Of a DNA stretch of 64,000 nt, positions 51,042 to 60,735 are shown in pieces. Position 1 is the first letter of the stretch; the number at the start of each line of letters is the position of its first letter. The translations under genes and the position numbers were made by a program. The notes under the pieces are model-generated. The model worked only from the letters and a program-made list of their open reading frames with translations. It did no database searches and was not told where the DNA came from. Source of the DNA: Alphaproteobacteria bacterium (GTDB lineage Bacteria > Pseudomonadota > Alphaproteobacteria > Micropepsales > Micropepsaceae); assembly GCA_947467345.1 (NCBI GenBank), contig CANIHD010000016.1, positions 18,481-82,480 on the forward strand, written 5' to 3'.

Positions 51042-51574
51042 CGCCGGCGTCCCCGCGCCCGCACGCGCGGCGCGGCTCGTCTGGTTGCCGTCTTGCGTCC
51101 TGCCGGTTTGGCTTTCGCGGCGATTTTCTTCGCAGGCGCTTTCGCCTTTTTGGCAGGTGCTGCCTTTGCCTTCTTGGCGGGGGCCTTCTTCGCGACTGCC
51201 GCCTTTGGCGTCACGACGGCTTCAATATGATTGCCGTCGGGATCGATGATAAACGCCCCATAATATTCCTGGCCGTAATTCGGGCGCGGACCAGGCGCGC
51301 CATTATCCTTGCCACCCATTTCGAGCGCGCGCGCGTGAAACGCGTCGACAGCCGCCTTATTCTTGGCGGCAAAGGCGACATGCGCACCGTTGCCCGAGCT
51401 TGAGGTGCCGTCGCGCGGCAGCTGAACCCAGAAATGCGGAATGCCCGCGCCATAGGCCACAGCCTGCGGCAGAAAGTTCATGACGCGCTTATATCCAAGC
51501 GATTCAAAAACCTCGTCGTAGAACCGCGCTGCACGAACAACATCGGTCACGCCGATGGAAATATGATGGAACAT
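51038..51574 (-). CDS. VOC (glyoxalase-like) family protein with Lys/Ala/Pro/Arg-rich C-terminal tail; ORF track extends to 51628
   Basis: MFHHISIGVTDVVRAARFYDEVFESLGYKRVM...GAFIIDPDGNHIEAV (VOC) followed by [51 protein letters not shown]. Confidence 0.88.
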   Translation of the reverse strand: MFHHISIGVTDVVRAARFYDEVFESLGYKRVMNFLPQAVAYGAGIPHFWVQLPRDGTSSSGNGAHVAFAAKNKAAVDAFHARALEMGGKDNGAPGPRPNYGQEYYGAFIIDPDGNHIEAVVTPKAAVAKKAPAKKAKAAPAKKAKAPAKKIAAKAKPAGRKTATRRAAPRVRARGRRR

Positions 51575-51612
51575 GATTGGCTCCTGATTGGCTTTTGTAA
51601 GTTTGCGAAATT

Positions 51613-52446
51613 TCAGAGGTGAAGCCAACCGGGTTTCGTCAGAAGCACGGTTCTGTCATCCGCAATGATCTTCTCGCCGTGCTCCTCGGCTGCGGCAAGG
51701 CGATCAAGCCGGATATGGACAAGGGCTGTCGAACCGACGCCCGTGGCGAAAGTGCCGAGTTCGCGCCCCTCCGCCGCAATCGGCGTTCCCGGCGGCGGCA
51801 AGGGCGAGTCTATTTCCGCGATCATGATCCGGCGCCGTGCGGTCGCCCGATGCTTCATGCGCGAGGTTACTTCCTGGCCGACGTAACAGCCCTTGCGAAA
51901 GCTGACCCCGTGCAGCTCCTCGAACCCCACGTCCAACGCAAAGACCTGATCAGGCGGCAGGTCGGCGCTGCCGGGCACGCCCAGCCGAATAGAGTGGCGA
52001 TGATAGTCCTCGGGGCCGGCATTCGCGCTGGCCAGCGCGCTCGGCTCGGCAAAGATTCGATATCCCAACTCGGCAAGTCTGGGATCACGGATATGAACGG
52101 CGCTAGCTGGAACGAGCGGCGCCTCGTCGTCGTCCCAGGCCGCCATCACGGTGAGGGGGGCCGGCTCAATATCGATCTTGGCCCGTAAGCGATACATCTT
52201 CAGCCGCTTCAAAAGATCGGGCGCGCGGGTCCGATCGCAGTCGATCAGAAAACGGTCGGCGCTGATTTCCACAATTATGAAATCATGGAGAATTTTTCCT
52301 TGCGGTGTCAGCAGACCCGCATAGACGGCCTCGCTGGGGGCGAGGGTTTGTAGATCGTTTGTAACCAGCCCTTGCAGGAAATCACGCGCCGTGGCTCCGC
52401 TGACGGCCAACACGCTCCGATCGGGAAGTAAGGTCATAAGTCCCAT
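51613..52446 (-). CDS. YgfZ/GcvT-domain folate-binding protein
   Basis: 277 aa; LSGATARDFLQGLVTNDL-like start (VSGATARDFLQGLVTNDLQTL) and signature KGCYVGQEVTSRMKHRATARRRI. Confidence 0.92.
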   Translation of the reverse strand: MGLMTLLPDRSVLAVSGATARDFLQGLVTNDLQTLAPSEAVYAGLLTPQGKILHDFIIVEISADRFLIDCDRTRAPDLLKRLKMYRLRAKIDIEPAPLTVMAAWDDDEAPLVPASAVHIRDPRLAELGYRIFAEPSALASANAGPEDYHRHSIRLGVPGSADLPPDQVFALDVGFEELHGVSFRKGCYVGQEVTSRMKHRATARRRIMIAEIDSPLPPPGTPIAAEGRELGTFATGVGSTALVHIRLDRLAAAEEHGEKIIADDRTVLLTKPGWLHL

Positions 52447-52523
52447 GGAGCGGACCTAAGCCGGTACGCATCCGGGTGCAAGTCTGTTGCCAGGCGGCGA
52501 GGCCTTGGCGTAGCTATCGCGCC

Positions 52524-53552
52524 ATGACTTTGCGTATCGTGACGGCGCTTGCTGGGGCGAAAGTCGGAGGCGCAGAGGCGTTTTTCGTAGCGCTGACGGC
52601 TTCTCTCGCCCGGGCTGGAATTCCCGTCCACGCAGTGATGAAAGCGAATGCCCAGCGCGAGGCCGACCTCGCCAAGGCGGGAGTCGGGGTCTCGTTAGCC
52701 CCTTTCGGCAAGGTCTTGGACTTTCGCACCGGCGCGGTGTTTCGCCAGGTCGCTGCCAGCTTTCAGCCGGACATCGTTCTGGCCTTCGCCGGACGGGCCG
52801 CTTCGCGCACACCGCGCGGCAGCTACAAAACGATCGGGCGCCTCGGCGGCTATTACAATCTCGCCAATTTTCGCCATTGCGATCACCTCGTTTGCAACGC
52901 GCCCGATTTGATCCGCTACGTCACCGAAGGTGGCTGGCCGAAACAGAACGTCTCCCTCATCCCCAATTTCCCGAATCTGGAGCCCGCCACGGAGGTACGG
53001 CGCCAGGATATGGGTACGCCTGAGGGCGTCCCGCTTGCCGTCGCTTTGGGGCGGCTTCACCGCAACAAGGGCTTGGACATACTCATCGAAGCCGCCGCGC
53101 GCGTGCCGGATCTTTGGGTTTGGATCGCAGGCGAGGGGCCCGAGCGGCAAAACCTTGAAGCGCTCACGGCTCGTCTCGGCGTAGAAACCCGCGTCAAATT
53201 TCTCGGTTGGCGGAATGACCGCGCTGGCTTGCTGAAGGCGGCGGATTTTTGCGTCTACCCGTCACGCGAGGAGCCGTTCGGGAATGTCGTCATCGAGGCG
53301 TGGGGTTACGGCACCGCGCTTATCGCGGCTTCCAGCACCGGTCCCGCCTGGCTTATCCGCGACGGCGAAGACGCGATCCTGACGCCGGTCGACGATATCG
53401 AAGCTACGGCCGCCGCGATTCGCAGAGTGATCTCGTCGCCGGATTTGCGCGCTTATCTTGTTGCGAATGGGTGCAAGCGCATTGAGGCAGAGTTCACAGA
53501 AGAGAACATCATTCGCCGCTATATAGAGCTGTTCGAATCGGTGCAGCATTAA
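52524..53552 (+). CDS. glycosyltransferase family 4 protein (ORF track starts 52476)
   Basis: MTLRIVTALAGAKVGGAEAFFVALTASLARAG; LGRLHRNKGLDILIEAAARVPDLWVWIAGEGPERQNLEAL; YPSREEPFGNVVIEAWGYGTALIAASSTGP. Confidence 0.9.
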   Translation: MTLRIVTALAGAKVGGAEAFFVALTASLARAGIPVHAVMKANAQREADLAKAGVGVSLAPFGKVLDFRTGAVFRQVAASFQPDIVLAFAGRAASRTPRGSYKTIGRLGGYYNLANFRHCDHLVCNAPDLIRYVTEGGWPKQNVSLIPNFPNLEPATEVRRQDMGTPEGVPLAVALGRLHRNKGLDILIEAAARVPDLWVWIAGEGPERQNLEALTARLGVETRVKFLGWRNDRAGLLKAADFCVYPSREEPFGNVVIEAWGYGTALIAASSTGPAWLIRDGEDAILTPVDDIEATAAAIRRVISSPDLRAYLVANGCKRIEAEFTEENIIRRYIELFESVQH

Positions 53553-55324
53553 TGTGTGGTATTGCGGGCTTACAGACGGTGAACGGTGCGCCTCCGGAGG
53601 CGCATGTCCTCGACGGGCTGACGGCGGCAATCGCGCATCGCGGGCCTGACGGACAAGGGCGGTTTGTTGCGCCCGGCCTTGGCGTGGTTCAGACGCGCCT
53701 GGCCATCATCGATTTGGCAACCGGCGACCAGCCGCTTTTCGGCCCAAACGAGACCGCGCTCGTCGCTAATGGCGAGATCTATAATTATATCGAGCTGCGG
53801 CGGGAATTCGCGGTCGAGAAATTCAACACACAATCCGACTGCGAAGTTCCGCTGCATACATATCAACGCTCTGGCAGCGCCTTCGCGTCGCAATTGCGCG
53901 GCATGTATGCGGTGGCCCTCACCGATCCCGCCAAAGGCACCGTGGAGCTGGCGCGCGATCCCTTTGGGATCAAGCCGCTCTATTACGCGGCCACGCCGCG
54001 CGGGGTCGTTTTTGCTTCCGAGCCCGAGGCGATCCTCCGCAGCAAATTGGTGGAGCGAGAAATCCGGCCCGAAGCCGCCAGTGAATTGCTGCAGCTGCAA
54101 TTCACCACCGGACGGAAAACCATTTTCAGCGGCATCGACCGCGTGCTGCCGGGAGAAACCATCACGCTGCATGGCGGCAAAGTCTTGGAGCGGCGCATTA
54201 CCACCGCACTACCTGACGCAGAACCGCGCGACATCACCGAAGACGAAGCGCTGCTGGAACTCGAACGTGTTCTCATGGACAGCGTGAGCGTGCATCAGCG
54301 CAGTGACGTACCTTACGGCATGTTTCTGTCGGGCGGGGTCGATTCGTCGGCTCTCATCGCCTGCATGGCGCGGCTGAATGATCGGCCGGTGCGCGCCTTC
54401 ACCGCTTGGTTTCCAGGCACCGATGCGCATGACGAACGCGAACACGCCAGCAAAGTCGCGCGCGCCGTGGGTGCGGAGCACATCGAAGTTTCCGTCACCG
54501 AGAATGATTTTTGGAAATCACTTCCCGCCATTGTGGCGGCGGTGGACGATCCGACAGCCGACTACGCCATCGTTCCAACCTATCTGCTTGCACAAGAGGC
54601 CGCGAAGGAACTGAAGGTCGTGCTGAGCGGCGAGGGCGGCGATGAATTGTTTGCGGGTTATGGCCGCTACCGTACCGCATTGCGTCCGCGTGTTTTGGGC
54701 GGACGCAAAATGCGACGTCGCGGCGTCATGCACAACATGGGCATTTTGCGGGGCAAAGACGAGCATTGGCGCGACGGCATCGCAAAGGCGGAGAAACTTG
54801 CTGACCGGCGGCATTGGACAAGGTTGCAGCGTATGCAATTCGTCGATTGCGCCGACTGGCTTCCGAACGACCTTCTCCTCAAATTGGATCGCTGCCTGAT
54901 GGCGCATGGGCTTGAAGGGCGCACGCCGTTTCTCGATCCGGTTGTGGCCGACATGGCGTTTCGCCTCCCCGATCATTTGAAAATTTCCGGCGAGACCGGG
55001 AAATATCTCTTACGCAAATGGCTGGAAAAAGCGTTGCCCGAAGCGCAGGCCTTCTCCAAAAAGCGCGGCTTCACTGTTCCAATCGGGGAGTGGATCCAGA
55101 ACCGCGCGGAAAAATTGGCGCCGCTGGTCGCGCGCAGCGAGGGCATCAAGCAGGTTTGCAACCCGGAAGAAGTATTGCATGTGTTCCGCAGCTTTGCCCG
55201 CGCACCGGATAAGCGCGAGGCCATGGCATGCTGGCATTTGCTCTTTTACGCGCTATGGCACCGTGTGCATGGTGAGGGCCGCCAGGCTGAGGGCAGCGTG
55301 ATGGATATTTTGGGGACGCCATGA
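53552..55324 (+). CDS. asnB: asparagine synthase (glutamine-hydrolyzing)
   Basis: 590 aa; MCGIAGLQTVNG N-terminal Cys, GMFLSGGVDSSALIACMARL PP-loop. Confidence 0.95.
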   Translation: MCGIAGLQTVNGAPPEAHVLDGLTAAIAHRGPDGQGRFVAPGLGVVQTRLAIIDLATGDQPLFGPNETALVANGEIYNYIELRREFAVEKFNTQSDCEVPLHTYQRSGSAFASQLRGMYAVALTDPAKGTVELARDPFGIKPLYYAATPRGVVFASEPEAILRSKLVEREIRPEAASELLQLQFTTGRKTIFSGIDRVLPGETITLHGGKVLERRITTALPDAEPRDITEDEALLELERVLMDSVSVHQRSDVPYGMFLSGGVDSSALIACMARLNDRPVRAFTAWFPGTDAHDEREHASKVARAVGAEHIEVSVTENDFWKSLPAIVAAVDDPTADYAIVPTYLLAQEAAKELKVVLSGEGGDELFAGYGRYRTALRPRVLGGRKMRRRGVMHNMGILRGKDEHWRDGIAKAEKLADRRHWTRLQRMQFVDCADWLPNDLLLKLDRCLMAHGLEGRTPFLDPVVADMAFRLPDHLKISGETGKYLLRKWLEKALPEAQAFSKKRGFTVPIGEWIQNRAEKLAPLVARSEGIKQVCNPEEVLHVFRSFARAPDKREAMACWHLLFYALWHRVHGEGRQAEGSVMDILGTP

Positions 55325-56652
55325 ATTCGGAATTCGACGCGCTCATCAAAGGCGGAATTTGCGTCACGCCCGGGGGAATTGTTGAAGCCGATATCGGCAT
55401 ACGAGATGGCCGCATCGCCGCCATAGGCGCGCTTTCTTCATCGACTGCCGCCGAAATATTCGATGCCAAAGGCCTGCATATCCTGCCCGGCGTCATCGAC
55501 ACCCATGTGCATTTCCGCGAGCCGGGATTGGAGCACAAGGAAGATATGGAAACGGGGAGCCGCGGCGCGCTGCTCGGTGGCGTCACTTCCGTTTTCGAAA
55601 TGCCCAACACGCTTCCGCCGACGACTACGCGCGCTGCCATAGATGATAAGCTCGCTCGCGCGGCCGGAAGCATGCATTGCGACTACGCATTTTATGTTGG
55701 TGCCACACCGAACGCGCTCGGAGCGCTGGCAGAACTCGAGAAGGCGCCGGGCGTCGCCGGTGTGAAGCTGTTCATGGGGTCGTCAACCGGAAATCTTTTG
55801 GTTGACACGGATGAAGCGATTTCCGGCGCTTTGAAGTCCGGACAGCGTCGGATGTCCATTCACGCGGAAGATGAAGCGCGACTCAAAGAGCGCAGCAAAC
55901 TTGCCATTCCAGGCGATCCGGCAACACATCCCGTATGGCGCGATGAGGAAACCGCGCGGCTCGCCACAGAGCGCGTTTTGCACCTGGCAAAAGACGCCGG
56001 CCGGCGCATTCACATATTGCATGCGACCACCGAAGCGGAAATGCCGTTGCTGGCGGAGGCGCGCGATTTCGCCACCGTGGAAGCCACTGTTCAACATCTG
56101 ACGTTGGTTGCGCCGGAATGTTACGAGCGCCTTGGTACGCGCGCGCAAATGAATCCGCCGATACGCGAACCGCGTCATCGCAAGGCTCTGTGGCGCGCCG
56201 TTGCCGAGGGCCTCATCGATGTTGTGGGCTCCGATCACGCCCCGCACACGCTGGCCGAGAAAAGCGGGCTCTATCCCCAGACGCCGTCGGGTATGCCGGG
56301 AATTCAAACTTTGACCACGATCATGCTCGACCATGTTCACGCCGGACGCCTTAGCCTGATGCGCGCTGTGGATCTATTGAGCACCGGGCCGGCGCGAGTC
56401 TTCGGCATTGTAGGAAAAGGACGAATAGCGCGTGGTTACGATGCCGATTTCACCATTGTCGATATGAACGCTCACCGCATGATTGAAAGCCGCAATATGG
56501 CGTCGCGCTGTGGCTGGTCTCCCTTCGACGGAAAGCGAACGACGGGCTGGCCTGTCGCGACCATGTTGCGCGGGCAGTTGGTCATGCGCGACGACGCCAT
56601 CATCGGCGAGCATCGCGGTCAACAGCTCCGCTTCGCTGATGTTTCTCTGTGA
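55321..56652 (+). CDS. dihydroorotase / amidohydrolase
   Basis: 443 aa; GVIDTHVHFREPGLEHKEDMETGSRGALLGGVTSVFEMPNT, DVVGSDHAPHTLAEK. Confidence 0.92.
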   Translation: MNSEFDALIKGGICVTPGGIVEADIGIRDGRIAAIGALSSSTAAEIFDAKGLHILPGVIDTHVHFREPGLEHKEDMETGSRGALLGGVTSVFEMPNTLPPTTTRAAIDDKLARAAGSMHCDYAFYVGATPNALGALAELEKAPGVAGVKLFMGSSTGNLLVDTDEAISGALKSGQRRMSIHAEDEARLKERSKLAIPGDPATHPVWRDEETARLATERVLHLAKDAGRRIHILHATTEAEMPLLAEARDFATVEATVQHLTLVAPECYERLGTRAQMNPPIREPRHRKALWRAVAEGLIDVVGSDHAPHTLAEKSGLYPQTPSGMPGIQTLTTIMLDHVHAGRLSLMRAVDLLSTGPARVFGIVGKGRIARGYDADFTIVDMNAHRMIESRNMASRCGWSPFDGKRTTGWPVATMLRGQLVMRDDAIIGEHRGQQLRFADVSL

Positions 56653-56864
56653 CATCGTAAAATGGACGCTACAGCCTTACAAAATTTTCATATCCCCTGA
56701 CCAAATCCTTCGCAGTCGCGGCAAGCCACTGAACGACAAATGCTTGACGAACAACGCTAATTGGGTTGGGCTCACACAAGCCGCCGATTTGATTGGTAGC
56801 GGGCGGCCGCTCGCGGCAGATGGCCGAGGTTGCGAGGACCAAAAGTCCGAAGGACCAGCTTAGC

Positions 56865-57527
56865 ATGGAGCATATCGCCCTTTTTCTCGGTGGCATCGTC
56901 ATCGGTATTTTGGTTGCAGCGCCGATCGGCCCGGTGAATTTGATTTGTGTGCGTCGCACATTGGCCTATGGCCCGCTCAACGGATTCTTTTCTGGGTTAG
57001 GCGGCGCCGTGGGCGACGGTGTATTCGCCGTTGTTACTGCGTTCGGCCTGACGGCCGTCTCTCTTGTCATTGAAGGCTATGCGACGCCGCTGAAGCTGAT
57101 CGGCGGGCTTATGTTGATCGGATTCGGCATTCACAATTTTCGTGCCGAAGTCACGGACCCGCGCAGCGGCTGTCCGCTCGATCTCAAAGAAAAAGGCTCG
57201 TCCACCCTTTGGGGTGCAATTGCGTCCACATTCGCGCTGACCATCACCAATCCGGCGACGCTTCTTGGGTTTGCGGCGCTCTTTACGGGTCTGGGCACAG
57301 TCGTGGGCGGCATGGGCGGCAAAGCCAGTTTCAATGCCGCTGCGGCCACCGTTGGCGGCGTAATTACGGGTTCAATCCTGTGGTGGCTGGCGATCACGGC
57401 CATCACCGGAATTTTTCATCGTTCGGTTGATGCCAAAGTAATGCGCCGAATCAACCACATTTCCGGCGTGGCTGTGACATGTTTCGGTGTTGTCGTGCTT
57501 GCCGACGTGTTTTTCGGAATTTTCTAA
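56865..57527 (+). CDS. LysE family translocator (ORF track starts 56793)
   Basis: MEHIALFLGGIVIGILVAAPIGPVNLICVRRTLAYGPLNGFFSGLGGAVGDGVFAV. Confidence 0.88.
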   Translation: MEHIALFLGGIVIGILVAAPIGPVNLICVRRTLAYGPLNGFFSGLGGAVGDGVFAVVTAFGLTAVSLVIEGYATPLKLIGGLMLIGFGIHNFRAEVTDPRSGCPLDLKEKGSSTLWGAIASTFALTITNPATLLGFAALFTGLGTVVGGMGGKASFNAAAATVGGVITGSILWWLAITAITGIFHRSVDAKVMRRINHISGVAVTCFGVVVLADVFFGIF

Positions 57528-57548
57528 ATATTCTCGCACAAAGGAGGA

Positions 57549-58286
57549 TTGCGCCGGCGCTGGCGAACAATCCTCTATTGGATTCTGGTTTTGGCGGTGG
57601 TGCCAATAGTTGCGGGTCTTTCGTACCGGCAAGGTATTTTTCGCTTTGCCTATCCGTCGCGCGCGGAATTCCCGGTGCGCGGAATCGACGTGTCCCATCA
57701 TCAGGGCCGCATCGATTGGACGCGCGTCGCGCAAAATGAAACGCGTTTCGTCTACATCAAGGCGAGCGAAGGCGGGGATTGGCTCGATCCGCTCTACACC
57801 GCAAACATCGTAGGACCGCAAGCGACCAATATGCGCGTGGGCGCATATCATTTCTTCACGCTTTGTTCGCCGGGGAATTTACAGGCACGTAATTTTCAGG
57901 CGGTAGCCACAACGGCCCACGATCTGCCGCCCGCTATCGATCTCGAATATGTGGGCAATTGCGCGGCTCGTCCGAGCCGGCAGGAATTCGAAAAAGAGCT
58001 GGGCGACTTTATTCGCATTGTGCGCGCCGAACTCGGTGCCGAGCCCATCCTCTACACAATGGAGGATTTCTTTTCGGACTATTTAGAAGGCGGAAGATTT
58101 TCGTCCGCGCCGCTATGGGTTCGCGACATATTTTTTGGAATGTCCTGGCCGCCCAGTGCCGAGCACGTTCTCTTCCGGCAATTCGCGAATAACGGCCGTG
58201 TCGTAGGGATCGCAGGTCCGGTCGATCTCAATCATTTCATCGGATCGCCGGAAGCTTTCGAAAGAGCGTTTCCGCGGCGGCAATGA
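57549..58286 (+). CDS. glycoside hydrolase family 25 (lysozyme-like)
   Basis: 245 aa; N-terminal TM then RGIDVSHHQGRIDWTRVAQNETRFVYIKASEGGDWLDPLY. Confidence 0.92.
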   Translation: MRRRWRTILYWILVLAVVPIVAGLSYRQGIFRFAYPSRAEFPVRGIDVSHHQGRIDWTRVAQNETRFVYIKASEGGDWLDPLYTANIVGPQATNMRVGAYHFFTLCSPGNLQARNFQAVATTAHDLPPAIDLEYVGNCAARPSRQEFEKELGDFIRIVRAELGAEPILYTMEDFFSDYLEGGRFSSAPLWVRDIFFGMSWPPSAEHVLFRQFANNGRVVGIAGPVDLNHFIGSPEAFERAFPRRQ

Positions 58287-58680
58287 TTCGCCTGGTTTCG
58301 GACCACATCTTGTAGTTCACGATTTCGCGCGTTAGCACCCAGCGCACTTCGCTTGCATCATCGCCGGCACGAATCGCGTGGCCATTTGCGCGGGCGCAGT
58401 AATCCACCAGCACATAGTGATCGGTAATGCTGCCATCTTCTCGCAATACAGCATCGACGGTATCGATCAGTGTAGGAGGACCTATGTCCAGGCCCGTTTC
58501 CTCCAATATCTCGCGGCGCAAGGCCTCTTCGAGGCTTTCGCCCCACTCGACCTTGCCGCCCGGAATGCTCCATTTATCCAGTCTCGGTGGACGGCCTCGG
58601 CGGACGAGGAGCACAGAATCGGCTCCGTCCCAGATGACGGCGCCAACCGCGACGATAGGCCGGGACGGGATTTCGGGCAC
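58237..58680 (-). CDS. Nudix hydrolase (GTG start; ORF track extends to 59223)
   Basis: PIVAVGAVIWDGADSVLLVRRGRPPRLDKWSIPGGKVEWGESLEEALRREILEETGLDIG (Nudix box GX5EX7REUXEEXGU). Confidence 0.92.
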   Translation of the reverse strand: MPEIPSRPIVAVGAVIWDGADSVLLVRRGRPPRLDKWSIPGGKVEWGESLEEALRREILEETGLDIGPPTLIDTVDAVLREDGSITDHYVLVDYCARANGHAIRAGDDASEVRWVLTREIVNYKMWSETRRIIAAAETLFRKLPAIR

Positions 58681-58752
58681 AATTCTGTCTCTCGCAACCG
58701 CCGGACAATTATGCCAGAAGGGCGGCAGAAACCTATTGTCTAGGATAGATTC

Positions 58753-59307
58753 ATGCGTTCGCGGATGTTGGCCGCCCTTGCGGTATCGCTTGGAGTGGTT
58801 CTTGTCGCCGGCTGTAACCGAAACGAACAGGCGGCAGCGCCCGAGACACCGGCAGCTCCCGCTGCTCCGGCAGAGGCTGCGCCCCCCGCGGCAGCGGCTG
58901 ATCTTTTGAGCCCGGAAGCGAATCAGAAATTCCTCACCGACAATGCCGCCAAGGAAGGCGTCACGACGCATCCTTCGGGCTTGCAGTATCGCGTCATCAA
59001 AGCAGGTGCCGGCGCCATGCCGACCTCGCCGGCGGATCTGGTCACAGTCACCTACAAAGGCAGCCTCATCGACGGCACCGTGTTCGACCAAACCGAACCG
59101 GGCCAGTCGGTGGAGTTCGAAGCGGGTGGTTTGATCCAGGGGTGGGTTCTCGCACTTCAGCTGATGAAAGAAGGCGACGAATGGGAATTGGTGATCCCGG
59201 CTGAACTTGGCTATGGCGCGCAAGGCGCCGGCGGCGTCATCCCGCCGAACCAGACGCTGGTGTTCACCATGGGCCTGCAGAAGGTCACCAAAGCACCTAC
59301 GCCGTAA
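58753..59307 (+). CDS. FKBP-type peptidyl-prolyl cis-trans isomerase, lipoprotein
   Basis: 184 aa; lipobox LVAGCNRN; VTVTYKGSLIDGTVFDQTEPGQSVEF...GYGAQGAGGVIPPNQTLVF. Confidence 0.93.
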   Translation: MRSRMLAALAVSLGVVLVAGCNRNEQAAAPETPAAPAAPAEAAPPAAAADLLSPEANQKFLTDNAAKEGVTTHPSGLQYRVIKAGAGAMPTSPADLVTVTYKGSLIDGTVFDQTEPGQSVEFEAGGLIQGWVLALQLMKEGDEWELVIPAELGYGAQGAGGVIPPNQTLVFTMGLQKVTKAPTP

Positions 59308-59316
59308 GAGGCGCTT

Positions 59317-60729
59317 TCAATCGGGCAGAAGCTTTCCCGGATTGAGAATGTTCTTCGGATCAAGGGCCGCTTTCAGCGCCCGCATCGTGTCAATCTCCGC
59401 CGCGCTTTTATAGAGCGCGGCGGCTTTGTTTTTGGCGAGTCCCAATCCGTGCTCGGCTGAATATGAACCGCCGAAATCTTGCACCACGTTGTTGATGGCA
59501 AGCTCGACAGAATCGCGCGCCGCGAGAAGATTGGCATCTTCGCCTGGGGCCGCGCGAACCGCGAAATGCAGATTGCCGTCGCCGATATGGCCAAACACGA
59601 TCGGCCGGGCGGGGGCGAAAACTTTGCGGACTGCGACATCAGCCGCTGCGATGAAAGCGGCAATGCGTGAGGGAAGCACCGCGACGTCGTGAGAGAGGGA
59701 TGCGCCGTCGCGCTTCTGCGCTTCGGGAACAGTTTCGCGTATGCGCCACAGCGCGGAGCGGTCGCGCGCATTCTTCGCGAACACGGCATCGGCAACTAGG
59801 CCATCCTCGACTGCGTGCGCAAGCGCTTCCTCAAGAGCGCTCGTGGCATCGAAGGATGTGGAATTCGACGTCTCGACCAGAATGATCCACCCCGCATGTG
59901 CCGGCATCGGATCGGATGTTCCCGGCACATGACGAAGAACGAGATCTAATGCCGGGCGCGAGATGATCTCAAAGGCAGTGACAAGCCCGCCGGTTGCGTC
60001 CTGGAGGCGATTGAGAAGCTCCACCGCAACTTCAACGTCCGACAGCGCAATGATGGCGGTCGAGTAGCTCGCTGGCTTGGGCGAAAGCTTGAGCATCGCA
60101 GCGGTGATGATCCCGAGCGTTCCTTCGGCGCCGATAAAGAGCTGCTTCACATCATAGCCGGTGTTGTCTTTGCGAAGACCGCGCATCAAATCCAGCACGC
60201 GCCCGTCTGCCAGAACGACTTCGAGACCAAGCACGAGATCGCGCGACATGCCGTAGCGCAACACGCCGACACCGCCGGCATTGGTGGAAACATTGCCGCC
60301 TATGGTGCAGGAGCCTTCAGCAGCAAGGCTGAGCGGGAACAGGCGTTCTGCTCCATCGGCCGCACGCTGCACATCGGCAAGAATGGCGCCGGCTTCCGCG
60401 ATCAGGAAATTGTCTTCGGTCGAGATCGCGCGAATGCGATTCATGCGCTGCAAAGACAGCAGCACTTCGCCCTGCGTCGGTATTTGCCCGCCGACCAATC
60501 CCGTGTTGCCGCCTTGCGACACCAAAGCTGTGCCGGTCTCGTGACAAACCCGAACAATATTCGCGACTGCCTCCGTCGATGATGGCTGCAACATGAGCGT
60601 GGCCCTGCCGTGCCAGCGGCCGCGCCATTCGCTTAAGTGCGGCGCGATCTCGGCAGGATCTTCCGTCGCGCCGCCGGGACCGGCGGCGTCCAGCAATCTT
60701 TTGCGAATATTCGGATCGAGCGATGTCAT
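59317..60729 (-). CDS. FAD-binding oxidoreductase (D-lactate/2-hydroxyglutarate dehydrogenase-like)
   Basis: 470 aa; VSQGGNTGLVGGQIPTQGEVLLSLQRMNRI, NVSTNAGGVGVLRYGMSRDLVLGLEVVLADG, EHGLGLAKN. Confidence 0.92.
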   Translation of the reverse strand: MTSLDPNIRKRLLDAAGPGGATEDPAEIAPHLSEWRGRWHGRATLMLQPSSTEAVANIVRVCHETGTALVSQGGNTGLVGGQIPTQGEVLLSLQRMNRIRAISTEDNFLIAEAGAILADVQRAADGAERLFPLSLAAEGSCTIGGNVSTNAGGVGVLRYGMSRDLVLGLEVVLADGRVLDLMRGLRKDNTGYDVKQLFIGAEGTLGIITAAMLKLSPKPASYSTAIIALSDVEVAVELLNRLQDATGGLVTAFEIISRPALDLVLRHVPGTSDPMPAHAGWIILVETSNSTSFDATSALEEALAHAVEDGLVADAVFAKNARDRSALWRIRETVPEAQKRDGASLSHDVAVLPSRIAAFIAAADVAVRKVFAPARPIVFGHIGDGNLHFAVRAAPGEDANLLAARDSVELAINNVVQDFGGSYSAEHGLGLAKNKAAALYKSAAEIDTMRALKAALDPKNILNPGKLLPD

Positions 60730-60735
60730 GTCTGC

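Noticed and set aside
58681-59223. N-terminal extension of the Nudix ORF (to 59223)
   Set aside because: Overlaps the FKBP gene on the opposite strand; Nudix homology starts at PIVAVGAVIW, consistent with the GTG at 58680.
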